DNA from: Avena insularis
Taxonomy: Eukaryota; Streptophyta; Magnoliopsida; Poales; Poaceae
Reading direction: 5' to 3'
Assembly: GCA_023614405.1 (NCBI GenBank)
Contig: CM042687.1
Location: forward strand, 261,745,480-261,809,479
DNA: 64,000 nt
In this document: piece by piece, positions 1 to 11,765 of the stretch
How the letters are laid out: each line of letters starts with the position of its first letter
Numbering within the stretch: the first letter of the stretch is position 1
Translations under genes and position numbers: made by a program
Notes under the pieces: generated by a model
The model's input: only the letters and a program-made list of their open reading frames with translations
Database searches by the model: none
Told to the model about the DNA's origin: nothing

Positions 1-1768
1 TGGCCGTGCATCTTAAAAAATCGTGTGGCTCTCGTTGATCGATCCGCCCGAACCGGTACGGGCCAATTAGAACAAGATGCGTGGCAACAGTTAGATTTAA
101 AAGACAGAATTTGAATCTATTAGATGTTCAAATTTGTTTTGGCTATAACTTTTGATCCCCATGTTAGAATTTAACAAATTTTATACCATTGGAATCAGGA
201 GAGCAAGCTCTTTCTAATTATGCAATATGTTTAATGTTTTGCTTCTGTTAAAATGGTTTTATTTGTAGAAACTTGTGTAGGGCTAATTTGAGTATATGAA
301 ATGTTTAGGAAATGATTTAGGGTTTAAATAAATTTTGTTTGGCAAGTTTTTTAACTTGTTTATGAATCAGTACTGTATACTTACCTTGTTGAGTTTTAAA
401 AATCAACACATGTCATTTTGCATGCATGCATATATTTTTGATTGTATATGTTTTGTATGTGATTGTGGCTATGATTCTTTGTGTAGATTTTGGTGCTAGT
501 GATTGTGATTGTGAGGAGTGTAGATACTCTCCAAACTACCAAGGCAAGTGGTACTTCATGAATATTTCTATCCCCATGTTTTTATACTAAGCATTAGAAA
601 TATTTTGCTAAGTCTTACATGTTATTATTTTGCTTATATGCCATGTTGGGAAATCCTAGTAGTTGTAGAATTGCTACGGAATCTCTAAGTTAAGTTACTA
701 TCTATGCCATGCTTAGCCTAGCTAGTAGCAAACAAGGGTTGGTGAAATATACATACTATGATGAAAATAATTCTAAGTCTTTGGACTTGTGTTTTGCCTA
801 ATAAAACAACTAAGTTAATGAAACACCTGGGTGGAATGGAAGGAATGGTTTATGTTGAGTGGTTACACAAGGCCCATTTCTATGGTTTACCTTGTGTATC
901 TCACTTGTGGTAAGCCACCCAGGAACAAAGAGATTTTAGAGGCCAAGTGTTAAGAAGCTTCTAGTGCAACCACTTGGCAATATGGGCTCTGCCAGGATCA
1001 CATAAGTTGCTAGAACTTAGCCTTTTGGACAGTTGGTGGTAGTGGGATGATAGGTTGGAACGCGTCCATTTGGTCTAAGGGAAGGCTTCTGAAAGGTCCT
1101 GTCTTGGTGAAAATCAAGGCTTGTGGGAAAAGTGCACCACCTTTGCAGATGGAAAAATCTAAGTACTTAGCCAAGTCCATGGTAATGGACAACTTGAGCA
1201 TCAAGACATGGAAGCTATCAAGAATCTCCTCATCCCAATTTCTAAGTAAAAACTTGTGGGTGAACAAGGGTGAAGGACCTCAATGTCTATTGGTGGTTTC
1301 TTGGGGAAAAGTTTTGACAAAGAAAAACTTAGCGATTTCAACTAATAGGCAAAATCTATTTTGAGCAAAGCAAGCCAAGCTACACTTAGCCAAATTGCAT
1401 ATAGTATCTAGTCCACCTAAAAATTATACTAAGGTATCACTTGCCAATACTATTCCAATGTATTGACCCACTGTGGCTGTAACTTGTGATGTTGCAGGTT
1501 ACTCTGATGAGGATTAGGTGTCATGAGTCTACACTCAACATGTTTGCCTGTGGCACATGAAGATGAAGACTTTATTTATTTACTTATTCAAACTATTTTA
1601 CTAGGCCTATGGCCTTGGAGTTGTAAAGACTATGTTATCTCTGGAATGGCTGTAATAATGACCTTTGTATCTGTGTACTTCATCTTAAACTGTGGATGCT
1701 AGCATTGATCCAGGGACTAGCATTGCAATCACAGGGATCCTTTTCCTTTATAAAGGAGGGATCTTACA
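1..1768 (+). mobile_element. 3' part of a Gypsy-type LTR, cut by the window edge
   Basis: This block ends with a short run typical of an LTR terminus, ..ggatcttaca at 1758-1768. Immediately after it the sequence becomes alignable to the 3' LTR of element A (1769 onward against about 15684 onward), so the boundary is sharp. It has no coherent coding frame. Its layout is AT-rich upstream, then a stretch with the words ctccaaactaccaagg, then a 3' end with short imperfect repeats around gcattg..gggatcc. The reverse-oriented block at 7564-11765 has the same layout, so I read it as a related long Gypsy LTR inserted into the 5' LTR of element A. The left end, any internal region and the left target duplication lie outside the window; the right duplication would be gcgag at 1769-1773. 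It could be a solo LTR or the 3' LTR of a full element. Confidence 0.55.
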
Positions 1769-3480
1769 GCGAGTGTGCGTGGGAGAGAGACGGGTACTGG
1801 GCCGGTCTGGGCCAGTACCGAGTGAGACAAGGGGTTTGACCAAACCCAGATGGGTTGGGTTAGGGATGAGCCAGTCGAGTGGGCCAGGATCAGGTTATAA
1901 AAGGAAAAGGAACTAAATTATTAAAATACCAAAATACCCCTAGAACTAAATAAATTCTAAGAAGTTTCATAAAAATCTTAAAAATACAAATAATATATCC
2001 ATGAGTTCATAAAATATATGCTACGCAATAAGATTAAGAATTCTATCTTTAATAGAATAAATTTAGGTTAATTATTTTTATAATATATATACCTTATGGA
2101 ATTTTATAAAAATAAATAAATACCTAAAAATTAATAAAATACACTTGTACAATTCTAAATAGATATAGTATTTTATAAAAATACTCACTTGTTAATTAGA
2201 GTAGCAAAAGAAATTTCTCTAAAATCAAAAACATTTATTATTAAATAGAATTTTAAGAAAATAATATTAATATTTAAAATTAAATAAAAATTAGTTTACA
2301 CTCTTATATTAATGTATTATACCACAAAAATATTAAATATAATATTTACAAGATTCTAGGAATTATCCACTAACAACTTTCTTTTCATAATAAAGGAATT
2401 TAAGAATTTAATAAGGTAGGTAAAACACACAAAGAATATAAATAATAATATTATGCATTGCATTACTACGCATATTCATTGTTATTTATTTTCATATTGT
2501 CCTTACCGAGCAATAATGGTGTTTTGTATAAATAGAATCTCAAGGCCGAGTGCAAGCATCCGACTTCACTACCTTGCAGTCACAAGGCAAGTTCTACACT
2601 TGCTCATGTGCTTTGATGAGTTTTATCAAAGTAATTGCAAATTGTGTGTTATCATCTATGTTCTGAAAGGAAGAGATAAAATACTATTTTCTCAAACAAA
2701 TAAAATGTTGTTATCATCCTATATGGTGATAAATTTAAGTTTGGTAATGGAACTTAGGTTTCCATCCATAGTGAGATTCATCACATAGGAATTAATAACC
2801 CATGACATCAGTGATTCTAGCGCCGTATATTACGCGTTGACCATGAGATTTGGAATGGGACACAGAAGTCAGCTGGATCTTCTTTCTTTTGTATGTAGGC
2901 AAGACAACCTTAACGTGACACTATCATTCCTTGTGCGGATCCAGTATATAGGTGGGCACCCTTAGGCCCCACGATTTTGGTGTCTATATTATTTGTGAGC
3001 GGCTGTCAGAGGTATAATTAGACCTTTATGGAGCATGTCAGGGGCATAACCGACTCATAGAATCTTCGGGAACTCATCAGGGTTATAGCTTGCCCGGAAG
3101 GGGGCTTAACGGAGATGTACCTTGGCACGAAGGATCGTGCAAACATATGGGGTTGCGGAGAAAGATAGTGATTGGCTTGGATCATCTACTGGACCCCACA
3201 TCACGGAATTCTGGACGGGAAAGTATGCCTGGTTGTGCAACACGGATTTGATCTCTCATGGGTAAAACAACGCACCTCGGCACGGTTGGGTTCCAGGCAT
3301 GTATAATGAGCGACATGGCTACTGAGGACTTAGCTTACTCAAGTAGAGTAGTAAAATGTATTGCGTATTGTAGTGTTTGAGAGGCTGTTGTATTTAAATA
3401 AGTGGGGTAGCATCCACATGAGTTTGTAGTACCTATATGGTACGGTCTTGTAATGACGTTGTACCAACTATATTGTTTGT
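1769..3480 (+). repeat. 5' LTR of element A (5' truncated by insertion)
   Basis: Positions 1769-2945 align with 15684-16875, and 2942-3280 align with 23453-23780, the two pieces of the 3' LTR around element B. The 5' LTR holds the uninterrupted site gtgggcaccc at 2952 that corresponds to the element B target. Identity is uneven: roughly 6-8 percent different up to 2160, three differences in about 640 bp from 2162 to 2800, and above 10 percent after that. Beyond about 3280 the two LTRs no longer align, so the 3' boundary given here is a guess based on where leader-like sequence before gag begins. Confidence 0.7.
2527..2535 (+). promoter_or_regulatory. TATA box of element A LTR (5' copy)
   Basis: The sequence tataaatag is followed by a GC-richer stretch and lies inside the best conserved part of the LTR. 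The same box is at 16446-16454 in the 3' LTR. It is the best core-promoter candidate of this family, but no transcription start can be read from sequence alone. Confidence 0.5.
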
Positions 3481-3626
3481 AATGTATAATATGTATAATG
3501 TATATTTGGTTTTATTTGGATTTTGTTTTCCATTGTGTGACTAGCTCTATGCATGAAGTTGAGCTCAAAACACATATGCATGATGTAATTATGAGTATTC
3601 GCTTTATGTTGTAGGACTAGGGGGTC

Positions 3627-4036
3627 ATGGAATCGGGTGATGAGACCGAGTCTGAACAGCAGCGCATGGAGAACGAGGCAAAGGAGAATGTGGATGCAGA
3701 GATTGGAAATCAAGGAACAATACCACCACCACCAATGAGGACATTAATGGAGCAGAATTTCATGCAATATATGCAGATGATGCAATAATCTCAAAAAAGG
3801 TTCATGGAGGAGTTATTGGGACGAGCTGGAGATCGTAGAGAACCTAAAGGTCATGGAATGAGTCTTCTCGACTTTCAGAATGTAAGACCGTTACCTTTCG
3901 CATCAGCTCCTGAACCAATGGATGCAGAAGATTGGTTGGCAGATACGGAGAGAAAGTTAAAGACTGAGGTATGCAACCCATCTTTTGACCGGACCTACAG
4001 CATCATGGTGGGGAATCAGTTAGCAATGCAACCTCC
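3627..4036 (+). pseudogene. Gag N-terminal part of element A
   Basis: An ATG at 3627 opens an acidic, Gln-rich N-terminus that leads into a region containing the words RPLPFASAPEPMDAEDWL, a pattern usual in plant Gypsy Gag proteins just before the Retrotrans_gag domain. A TAA at 3786-3788 breaks the frame; a single C-to-T change would explain it, which is inference. The frame continues to 4036, where a solo LTR interrupts it. If the LTR and one target copy are removed, the frame is the same as that of the downstream gag piece, which supports one original gene. The tryptophan-rich middle part usual in this family appears shortened at the junction. The encoded protein would be the capsid that packages element RNA. 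Confidence 0.7.
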
Positions 4037-5488
4037 TGATATCCCACAAGTATAGGGGATCGTGTGTAGCCTTTTCGATAAGTAAGAGTGTCGAACCCAA
4101 CGAGGAGCTAAAGGTACAACCACTGATACAACTCTACGCACACTAAACGTTTGCATTATCTAGGAAATAAAACTAGAGCAACAAAACAAGTACTAGAGAA
4201 AGCTTTGCAAGATAATAAACAACAAGAAAGTAAAGCTAGTTGCTGCAGCAATAAAATACAATAAACTAACAGAACCATGAGTGTGGAATAGTGGTGGTAA
4301 TTGTGGTGGCTTTGTCTAAGTTTAATTGGCGAATAAATCGGGCTCATTGTCTTCGATGCAGTTTTCTATGTGGGAGAGGCTAAATATACATGCTTTTCAC
4401 TACTTGGAATTACATTACTATATTATTGGATTGTTAGCAAACATACGTAACTACTAACAAAGAATTAAGGTTTCTCCAAAAATAGCCTTAAGTTAATGGT
4501 CCTCTTACTCCAATACGTGCAATGTTCCAGTTCGCGTTCTTAGGTTTCTGTCACTCCGGTAGAACTTCCCCCTTCCTCTTACACATACTACAAACCCTAT
4601 GATGTTTAATCCATGCGTGCACGAATATAATGGACACCAAAGGACTGTACCATATCAACATACAACTCTAATAAACCAAAGACGTTCAACCATTCAATCT
4701 AAGAACAAAGAAACTACACAAACATGACATAGATTATAGGATTATAACTTATAGCATCAAACACCATGTTTACATAGGACGGTACAGAGGTGTGTGTTAG
4801 TATGAACCACTCCATACTAGAAGGATTAGGTGATGGAGATGGCGGTGAAGATGGCGAAGAGGACGGTGGCGACACAGGCGCCGGTGCGGGGGACTCCTTC
4901 CCCGCCGCCGGTATCGTGGGGGAGCACCGCCCCTTAGCCCCTTCCTTCATGGCTTATTGGGAGCCCTCCCCCATGGAGATGGGATCCATGGGGGAGGCAA
5001 AAACGTGTCTTTGGTGGCTGTAAATTCGTGGGTGGAGGTGTCTCCCACGAATTAGGTTTCCTCCCTTTATATAGTTTCTCGGATTCCTGTCACCCCATCT
5101 TGGGCTGCAGTAAATCGGGTCTAGCGGGCCCGTACGGACTCAGAATCAGCTAAATGTTATGTCCAAAACGATTGTCGCGAAATTTCCTACAATTTTTTAG
5201 TTGAAGAGTTTTCTATTTGACGCCGTATTTAACCCGAAACGTGGTCATCTTCAAAAAGAGTTCTCAAACAGATTTCTGGAAAATCCCAATTTGACTCCAA
5301 CAAGGGTTCCACTTGTATTCTTGATAATTCTTACACATCAAAGTGTAAAACAAGAACATTGTGCACTTTTGCAACTATTAGTAGGTTAGTCCAAATAACT
5401 CATGAACTTTATATAAAAAGAAGTGTCAAAAGCATAATAATAATAGCATAAAACCATCAAAAATTATAGATACGTTATGGACGTATCA
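4037..5488 (-). mobile_element. Solo LTR of an Athila-type Gypsy element, inserted in gag
   Basis: A 1452-bp block has LTR-type ends: read on the minus strand it starts TGATACGTCC and ends GGGATATCA. It is flanked by perfect 5-bp duplications cctcc at 4032-4036 and 5489-5493. There is no internal region or second LTR, so it is a solo LTR left by recombination between LTRs. It belongs to the group whose LTRs begin with a GATACGT-N5-ACGTATC hairpin, like elements B and C, but its body differs from theirs. The middle is GC-rich (4830-5010) and gives meaningless reading frames on both strands. Confidence 0.9.
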
Positions 5489-6598
5489 CCTCCAGGACGG
5501 GAGTATAATTGGGAGGAGTTCAAGCAGAGATTCCGTGAATATCATATCCCAGAAAGTGTAATGGAGTTGAAGCGCAAGGAGTTTGAGGAGGTTCAACAAG
5601 GTTATACCGGTGTCATGAAGTACATCCTGGAGTTCAGTCAACTATCTCGTTATGCGAAGGAGGAGGTGAACGCTGAGGAGAATAGAAAGAAATGTTTTCT
5701 ATGTGGTTTAAATCCATTTGTGAAGATGCAGTTGAGGCTTGCCAATAAGCAGACTTTTCAAAAGTTACTTGATGCATCCATAACCTTTGAGGATGATTAC
5801 AAGAATGTTCAAGAGGATAGAAGGAATAGGGCAAAGAAGGAAACAAAGAGGATCCAGACAAGTAAGCCTAAGACTAATTTTGAGTTCAAACCAAGAAATC
5901 GACCCTTCAGTAGCAAGAAAAACCCCTCACGAAATGCAAATCCAACTGGAAGAAATGTCATATGTCACAATTATAAACTTCCGAGACACATCAGTAAGGA
6001 TTGCAAGAAACCAGTGATTATTTGTTATGGGTGTGGTCAGAAGGGCCATATTAAGCCTGAATGCCCAAACAAACCATCCGGTGGTTGGCCCACAAAAGGT
6101 GGAGGACAAGCAAGTGGAAGTAGCGGACAACTTAACAGGGGAGGAAATATTGCCAAGAACAATAATGGCAAGAGGAGCAGGCCTACTGGGAAGCTGAACT
6201 GTGCAACCTTGGAGGAGGTGGATAACTCTGATCACGCAGTGATAGGTACGCTCAACATTCTTACCAATCCCAAAAAAGTTTTATTTGATACGGGTGCAAC
6301 TACTTCTTTCATATCTAAGCAATTCATTGATCAATTTGGGATTAGAAGGGCACCGTTAGCAAACCCAATGACCATAATAATGGCTAGGGGAAATGTAGTA
6401 GTACGCCACATTAAGAAAGATCAAGTTATCTCGATATGTGGTTGCACGCATTTATTTGCGGACGTATATGTGATTCTATTGAAGGGGATTGCAGTAGTTC
6501 TGGGTATGGACTGGATGATTGAACATGGAGCCGAGATAAATTGTGAGGATAAAACTGTTTCAATCAAGTCTCCAAGTGGAGGAAGGATAGCATATTAG
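5489..6598 (+). pseudogene. Gag C-terminus and aspartic protease of element A
   Basis: The frame opens with a Retrotrans_gag-like stretch (EEFKQRFREYHIP near 5510) and then a basic linker. Two zinc-knuckle positions follow. The first, at 5963-6004, has lost its second cysteine (Tyr instead, CHNY); the second, at 6023-6064, is an intact CX2CX4HX4C. A pepsin-like protease follows, with DTGA at 6287-6298 and the usual VLGMDW segment near 6500. The frame ends at an in-frame TAG (6596-6598), and reading continues in the same frame into RT, so this was one gag-pol frame. Gag binds RNA through the knuckles and the protease would process the polyprotein in the particle. The loss of one knuckle cysteine and the stop codon show that it is dead. 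Confidence 0.85.
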
Positions 6599-7563
6599 GC
6601 AGATAAACACAGTCATATCATGGTGGATATCCAATTAAATTCAATGAGGGAGGTTAAGTTGGAAGATATTCTAGTGGTAAAAGAGTTTCAAGATGTGTTT
6701 CTGGCAGAATTACCAGGAATGCCACCTGATCGAGAAATAGAGTTCACGGTTGAACTGATACCTAGTACAGCACCAGTAGCCCAAGCATCATATAAAATGG
6801 GTCTGGAAGAATTGAAATATTTTAAAGAGAAAATTGATGAGCTAGCCAGGAAAGGATTTATTCAGGAAAGTGTATCCCCGTGGGGAACTCTAGTGATTTT
6901 TGTAGATAAGAGAGATGGAAGACGACGAATGTGTGTATATTATATAAATCTAAACAACATCACCACCAAGAACAAGTACGCATTGCCAAGAATTCAAGAT
7001 TTATTCGATCAAGTTAAAGGAGCTAGAGTGTTTTCCAAGATTGATCTAAGATCAGGATACCATCAGATAAAAATCAAACCTAAAGATGTTCCAAAAACTG
7101 CATTTGTGTCAAGATATGGTCATCATGATTATCATGTTGTACCTTTTGGATTGACCAATGCACCAGCAATCTTCATGAATTTGATGAACAAAATATCCAT
7201 GCCTTATTTGGACAAGTTTGTGATAGTGTTCATTGAAGATATTTTGATCTATTCCAAGGATAAAGAGGAGCATGTAGATCATTTGAGGGTAGCATTGCAA
7301 ATCTTAAGAGAACATAAGCTATATGCTAAGTTCAGCAAGTGTGAATTTTGGTTGAACAAGGTAGAATTTCTTGGACATGAGATCAGTAAAGATGGAATTG
7401 CAGTAAATCCATCCAAAGTATCAGTGTTGGAATGGAATGCGCCAACTAATGTGAAGCAAATCAGAGGTTTCTTAGGTATGGCAGGCTATTATCGGAGATT
7501 CACTGAAGGTTTTTCCAAGATAGCCGAACCAATGACCCAATTGCTAAGAAATAATACTCCATT
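6599..7563 (+). pseudogene. Reverse transcriptase of element A, active site altered
   Basis: The same frame continues after the TAG. RT motifs appear in order: the SVSPWG region near 6870, [11 protein letters not shown] (about 7039-7071, first catalytic Asp present), PFGLTNAPA near 7145, and the active-site loop. That loop reads FIED with Glu codon GAA at 7235-7237, where Ty3/Gypsy enzymes have two aspartates. The conserved VDYR near 6930 is VYYI. The thumb and connection region runs to [11 protein letters not shown] near 7475 and stops after RNNTPF at 7563. There the sequence changes abruptly, and RNase H is absent. In an active element this enzyme copies the RNA in the particle. Here the substitutions at key residues and the lost RNase H rule out function. 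Confidence 0.9.
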
Positions 7564-10500
7564 CCTAAGAAACCTTGGAAAAACCTTCATTGGGTAGCTA
7601 GTCCTCCAAGAACTATTCTGCTCTTCAACTACTCTCATGGTAGCTAGTCCTCCAAGAACCTCTATGTCAACACCTAGAATTTTAATCCCAGATGCCTGTT
7701 ATGCCATACATCGCAATCCCAGGATTACCATTTTTGCGAGACATAACAGAATTGGATACCATGGTACATCATCCATTACAAACCATACATAAGGTCTTAC
7801 ACAAATAAGGATATCATGATCCAGTTCTTAATACAATTCAAGCAGCGGAAATACGTAATAATAAAGGTAGCATAGGCGAATCTCCATCTTCGGGGTCACA
7901 GGCAATGATGACGATGGGAGATGATCCTAGTTGTCGTAACCTTCCTGGGGTCCATCCTCTAGGTACTCCTCTTCATAGTCTGGCCATGGTAATAGCCAGG
8001 ACAAAGCCATGAGTACTCTTTAAGTACTCGCAAACTAATACTAACAAGTGAAGGGGGTTTTTGTAGTAGGACACTAAGCTCTAGGGTTGTTTTGCAAAAA
8101 TCCAGATTTACCTCTACTAAGTTTAGAAACGAAGAAAGCTAGTTGAAGTTTTATAACACCTAAGTGGGAACTTGTATTTCATATCACAACTCTGTTGTGG
8201 TCAAGTCAAAATATCAATTCATTTCACAATTCATTTTGAAAACATCTGACGGGGGAACAGTATGGCCACTCCAACTGTCCATAACCGCGGACGCGGCTAT
8301 TCGAATAGTTTGACAATCTACAGAGATTGTACACTTTAACCACAACATTCGATACATCCGTCAGGAACAAATCCTGAATTCACCATACTCAGTATGCGGA
8401 TAATCAATCCTAACCTTTCAATTACACGCCCTAGTATAAGCACCTCTCCTGTGAGTTTGGCCTCCCAACCATGACCAACTGTCATCTTGGGTACTGCACA
8501 GGTGGACAATCTTCACAAGGTAGCCTCAGCTCAGACCTTGGCCGTGAGGGAACCAATACTAAGGTATATAAGTTTCCAGTCAAGCCCTACCCAATTCTCG
8601 GGTATTGTGGTTGTACGGTAAAATTGGAATGGTATCGCATCCAGATAACCATCAGTTTTATAAAGGGCTAAGGCTCATGCCTCAACATTTTCATCATCCA
8701 AATCATCTGGTGTTCAAAAACACATGTCAAAACATCTCAATAGAATGATCCATCATTCCAAGGTTTTCATAACCATTTTTCCACCAAGTATTCCAATCTA
8801 AAGTTGATCAAGTTTTATGCTTAGCACTAGCATCTACAAGTGGGGGTAAGTACTAATGAGGGGTGGTAAACTAGTGGAGTTTTACTAAGTTCAATCTCAT
8901 GCCTTAGGATGACATAAGGATTATCTAGCTTAGGCCAAGTTTTATGCTCTTTATGCAACCTTCAGTTATCTTCCTAGAATCTACAATTCACTTAAGTAAG
9001 CTCTAAGTAATAGTTTTGATAAAGAAATAAAGTATAAAGCTTGTAAGTGAAGCTAGGATTGGTTGATCAAGTGGGTAGGATCATATATGCTTAAGGCATA
9101 TAGTTGGCATGGTAACAAGCAAGTATTAGCTTGCATAGGTCAACTTGATTAGTAAGGCTTGCATCATTATCAGTATAAGCTTGCTAAATTGCAAGTGTTA
9201 GCTTGCAAGTATTGGATTTCATAGGTAAAGTATCTTGCAAGTGTTAGCTTGCCTTGTGCAGAGCAGTGGTTGAAGTTCTCCTCGGCTTCTTCTTCATAGT
9301 ATCCTCCTTCCTCCTCGTATCCTTGGTCGGTACTAGCGTCTATAAATAAATACGAGGTACACAATCACCAAACAATACTTAACTACTTCCAATCATCACA
9401 CAAAGGGGTTCTATAGATGATCTAGCATCATCACTAACATTACAAGCATAAGGCATTTGTCTTATTTATTTTATTTTTAGAAAAGAAATTTCTACTCATT
9501 GAAAAACTACTTAAGATTTAATATTCTCCAAACCAAACATGGGATCATGTTGACACATGTCATCACCACACATTTCAGTACATGGGAATGTGATTTAAAG
9601 TGGTGTCACAATTTAATAAGATTTAACCTTTTATTTTAAATAAAAATAAATGACTAGAAATGCCTATGTGGCATTCTTTTATTACTTGAACATTATTTCT
9701 GTAAGTAAACCCAAATGTTTTTATATATTCTGAAAGGTATGGTCAAATGTGATTTTTGAGAGTTGGAATCAACTCAAAAGCTATTATAGTTTAAATTTGA
9801 AAAATGTTTGAATGCAGAAAAGGTTCTGCCTTGTTATTTTTACCAAGGTTGATCTATAGATTCAAATGATTTGAATCCAACGGGCTTGGATTCAGCATTT
9901 CCAGACCTTTCTAAAAAAATTAGTTTCATTCAATTTGGTTCACTGAATCGAGCTGGGTTGATTTTTTAAACTAGGTACAGATCTGTGTTTGAATGAAAAT
10001 GGAAAAATCCAAATTCAAATGAGTGGGCTGCGCGGGAACTGCTAATGGGCCGGCCTACTACGCACAGCGCTTACGCGGGCTGGTTAAGTTGATGTCCGCA
10101 CGCGTCAGTGAGACGGGGGGTGCAAAGCGGTACGGGGCAACGTGGTGCGTTGGATCTAGTTCTAATCCAACAGCTCTGGTTCATCGTCCATGTTGGGCAG
10201 CATCGGCGAGACAGAACCCTAGCGCGGCAGGTGGGGGTCGTGGGAGGCTCACCGGGGCTCAGGCAAAGGTCGGCGAGGCGGGCGAACGACGAATTCGACA
10301 ATGGCGAACCTCCTGGTATCGGCAGCTTCTCTTGGGACGGCTCCAATCACTGGCTTCCTTCTTCTCCAGCAGCGGCAGGCTCCGGCCAAATTCCAGTGAT
10401 GCGCTGCTCGACTTGCTCCGGGAACAGGGTGGAACGATCAGTGAGGAGAGGGGAGTGAGATGGTGTGCTCAATTCGGCTGGGGGTCGTCTCCTTTTATAG

Positions 10501-11765
10501 GCTCGACGGTGAGACCGAACGGGATGGGCAGACAACGGTGGCGACACGGCTATGGACAGCTAGACGCATGGCCGAGGGTGGCGATCGATCGGTGGTCTCC
10601 TGGCGATGCTCTATGGCTTTAATGCGCGTGTAGGGGCTGTGGCAAACGGTCTGGAACGCTCGACGTTCTGCATGGCATAGGCGGCGTCTTCGACGGCGAG
10701 CGGTGGCTACGGGGTACGGGCGGTGAAATGGGCATGTCTGGCGGTCTCCTGGGATGGTGGGGAGCATGCTGGCGGGCGGCGAGGGCTCGAGGTGGTCTGG
10801 TTAAATGGGAACGGTGCATGCTCTGCGGCGAGGGTCGGCATGGTCGACAGCGGCACGGGCGCGGCGTTCCTGGCGGTTCTGGTTGCTGTCTACGAGGCAG
10901 GGCTGGTTGAGAGGGGGCGGTGAGGCACGGGCTACCTCCTAGACAAGGTTAGCACGGCTAGTTCTTCCTCTAGCCTTCTGTCCGCACTGGGTGACATGGG
11001 TGCTCTCGGGCTGTTCACCATTGATGACATTGGCGAGTTTACAGTGGGGCTAGAGCTTAGTTAAGATTTCTAGATGATCTACTAAGGCTAGTGTAACCAT
11101 AGAGGGAACAAGGTTGGCTCAAATCACTGCACACTATAGTGTTTTGATTTTGTTTGATTTTAATCAGCAAGGTGTTTGATGAAATGGCCGCATGAATTCA
11201 AGTTTTGAATTTTGAAAAGATTTTTGGTGGGTGTGCTAGGCATGTGCTGGTGAGTCTGTGGATGCTTGGGTTTTGAAAGTTGAGCTTGTTTGAGTGGTTT
11301 TTGCAAAAATCGGATCTTCCCATATGATATAGATTCAATTTTGAACTGTCATTTAAACTATGCATTGGATGTTTCTGGATGATCACAAGGTGGGTCTTGA
11401 CACTTTGTTATGAGTAATATCAAGGGGTGCAAAGATCCAAACAAGTTTATGTTAAGTTCTAAAAGTTAGAGATAGCCAAAGTAGGCATGGGAGTTAATTT
11501 GGCCAAAGTGACCATTCCTTTATTTTGTTTGTTTTGATTTATTTGCCTTTGGGAAAAGTGTGGGGATTGTTTAGATGATGTTTATTTCACCTAAGAATCA
11601 TTTTACAAGCAAAGAAACACATAATCATGGCAATTCAAAAGAATCTAAATTTTGATGCACACTCATATGAATGCTTTCATATTTTTAATTGGAGAAGTTT
11701 TTGTTAACCCTAATTTTGATGATTAGAGTTTGATGATTCTAGTTCAATATTTTTGGGATGTTACA
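7564..11765 (-). mobile_element. Reverse-oriented long LTR-like block between RT and integrase
   Basis: The right edge is sharp: read on the minus strand the block starts TGTAACATCCC at 11765, the same type of LTR start as element A at 12897 but with a different body. It is flanked by ccatt at 7559-7563 and 11766-11770. The left end (cctaag at 7564) is not a normal LTR terminus; a candidate LTR end tggtagctag lies at about 7639. A segment of about 19 bp (tagctagtcctccaagaac) occurs twice, at 7594 and 7641. There is a GC-rich core at 10020-10930 with no coherent coding. About 1 kb of element A (RNase H and integrase N-terminus) is missing here. Either the ccatt copies are a true target duplication at the site of an older deletion, or they are chance or microhomology at a deletion that removed the left part of the insertion. 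Confidence 0.6.

Noticed and set aside
2453..2788. 111-codon frame that occurs almost unchanged at 16372-16707
   Set aside because: Both copies lie at the same place in the two LTRs of element A, in the near-identical tract; the frame has no family similarity and spans the TATA box.
9190..9256. Two copies of ttgcaagtgttagcttgc
   Set aside because: A short local repeat in an LTR-like block; no sign of function.
10020..10930. Many overlapping GC-rich frames of 60-199 codons on both strands
   Set aside because: They overlap each other in all frames and lie in the GC-rich core of a long LTR; this is a composition effect.
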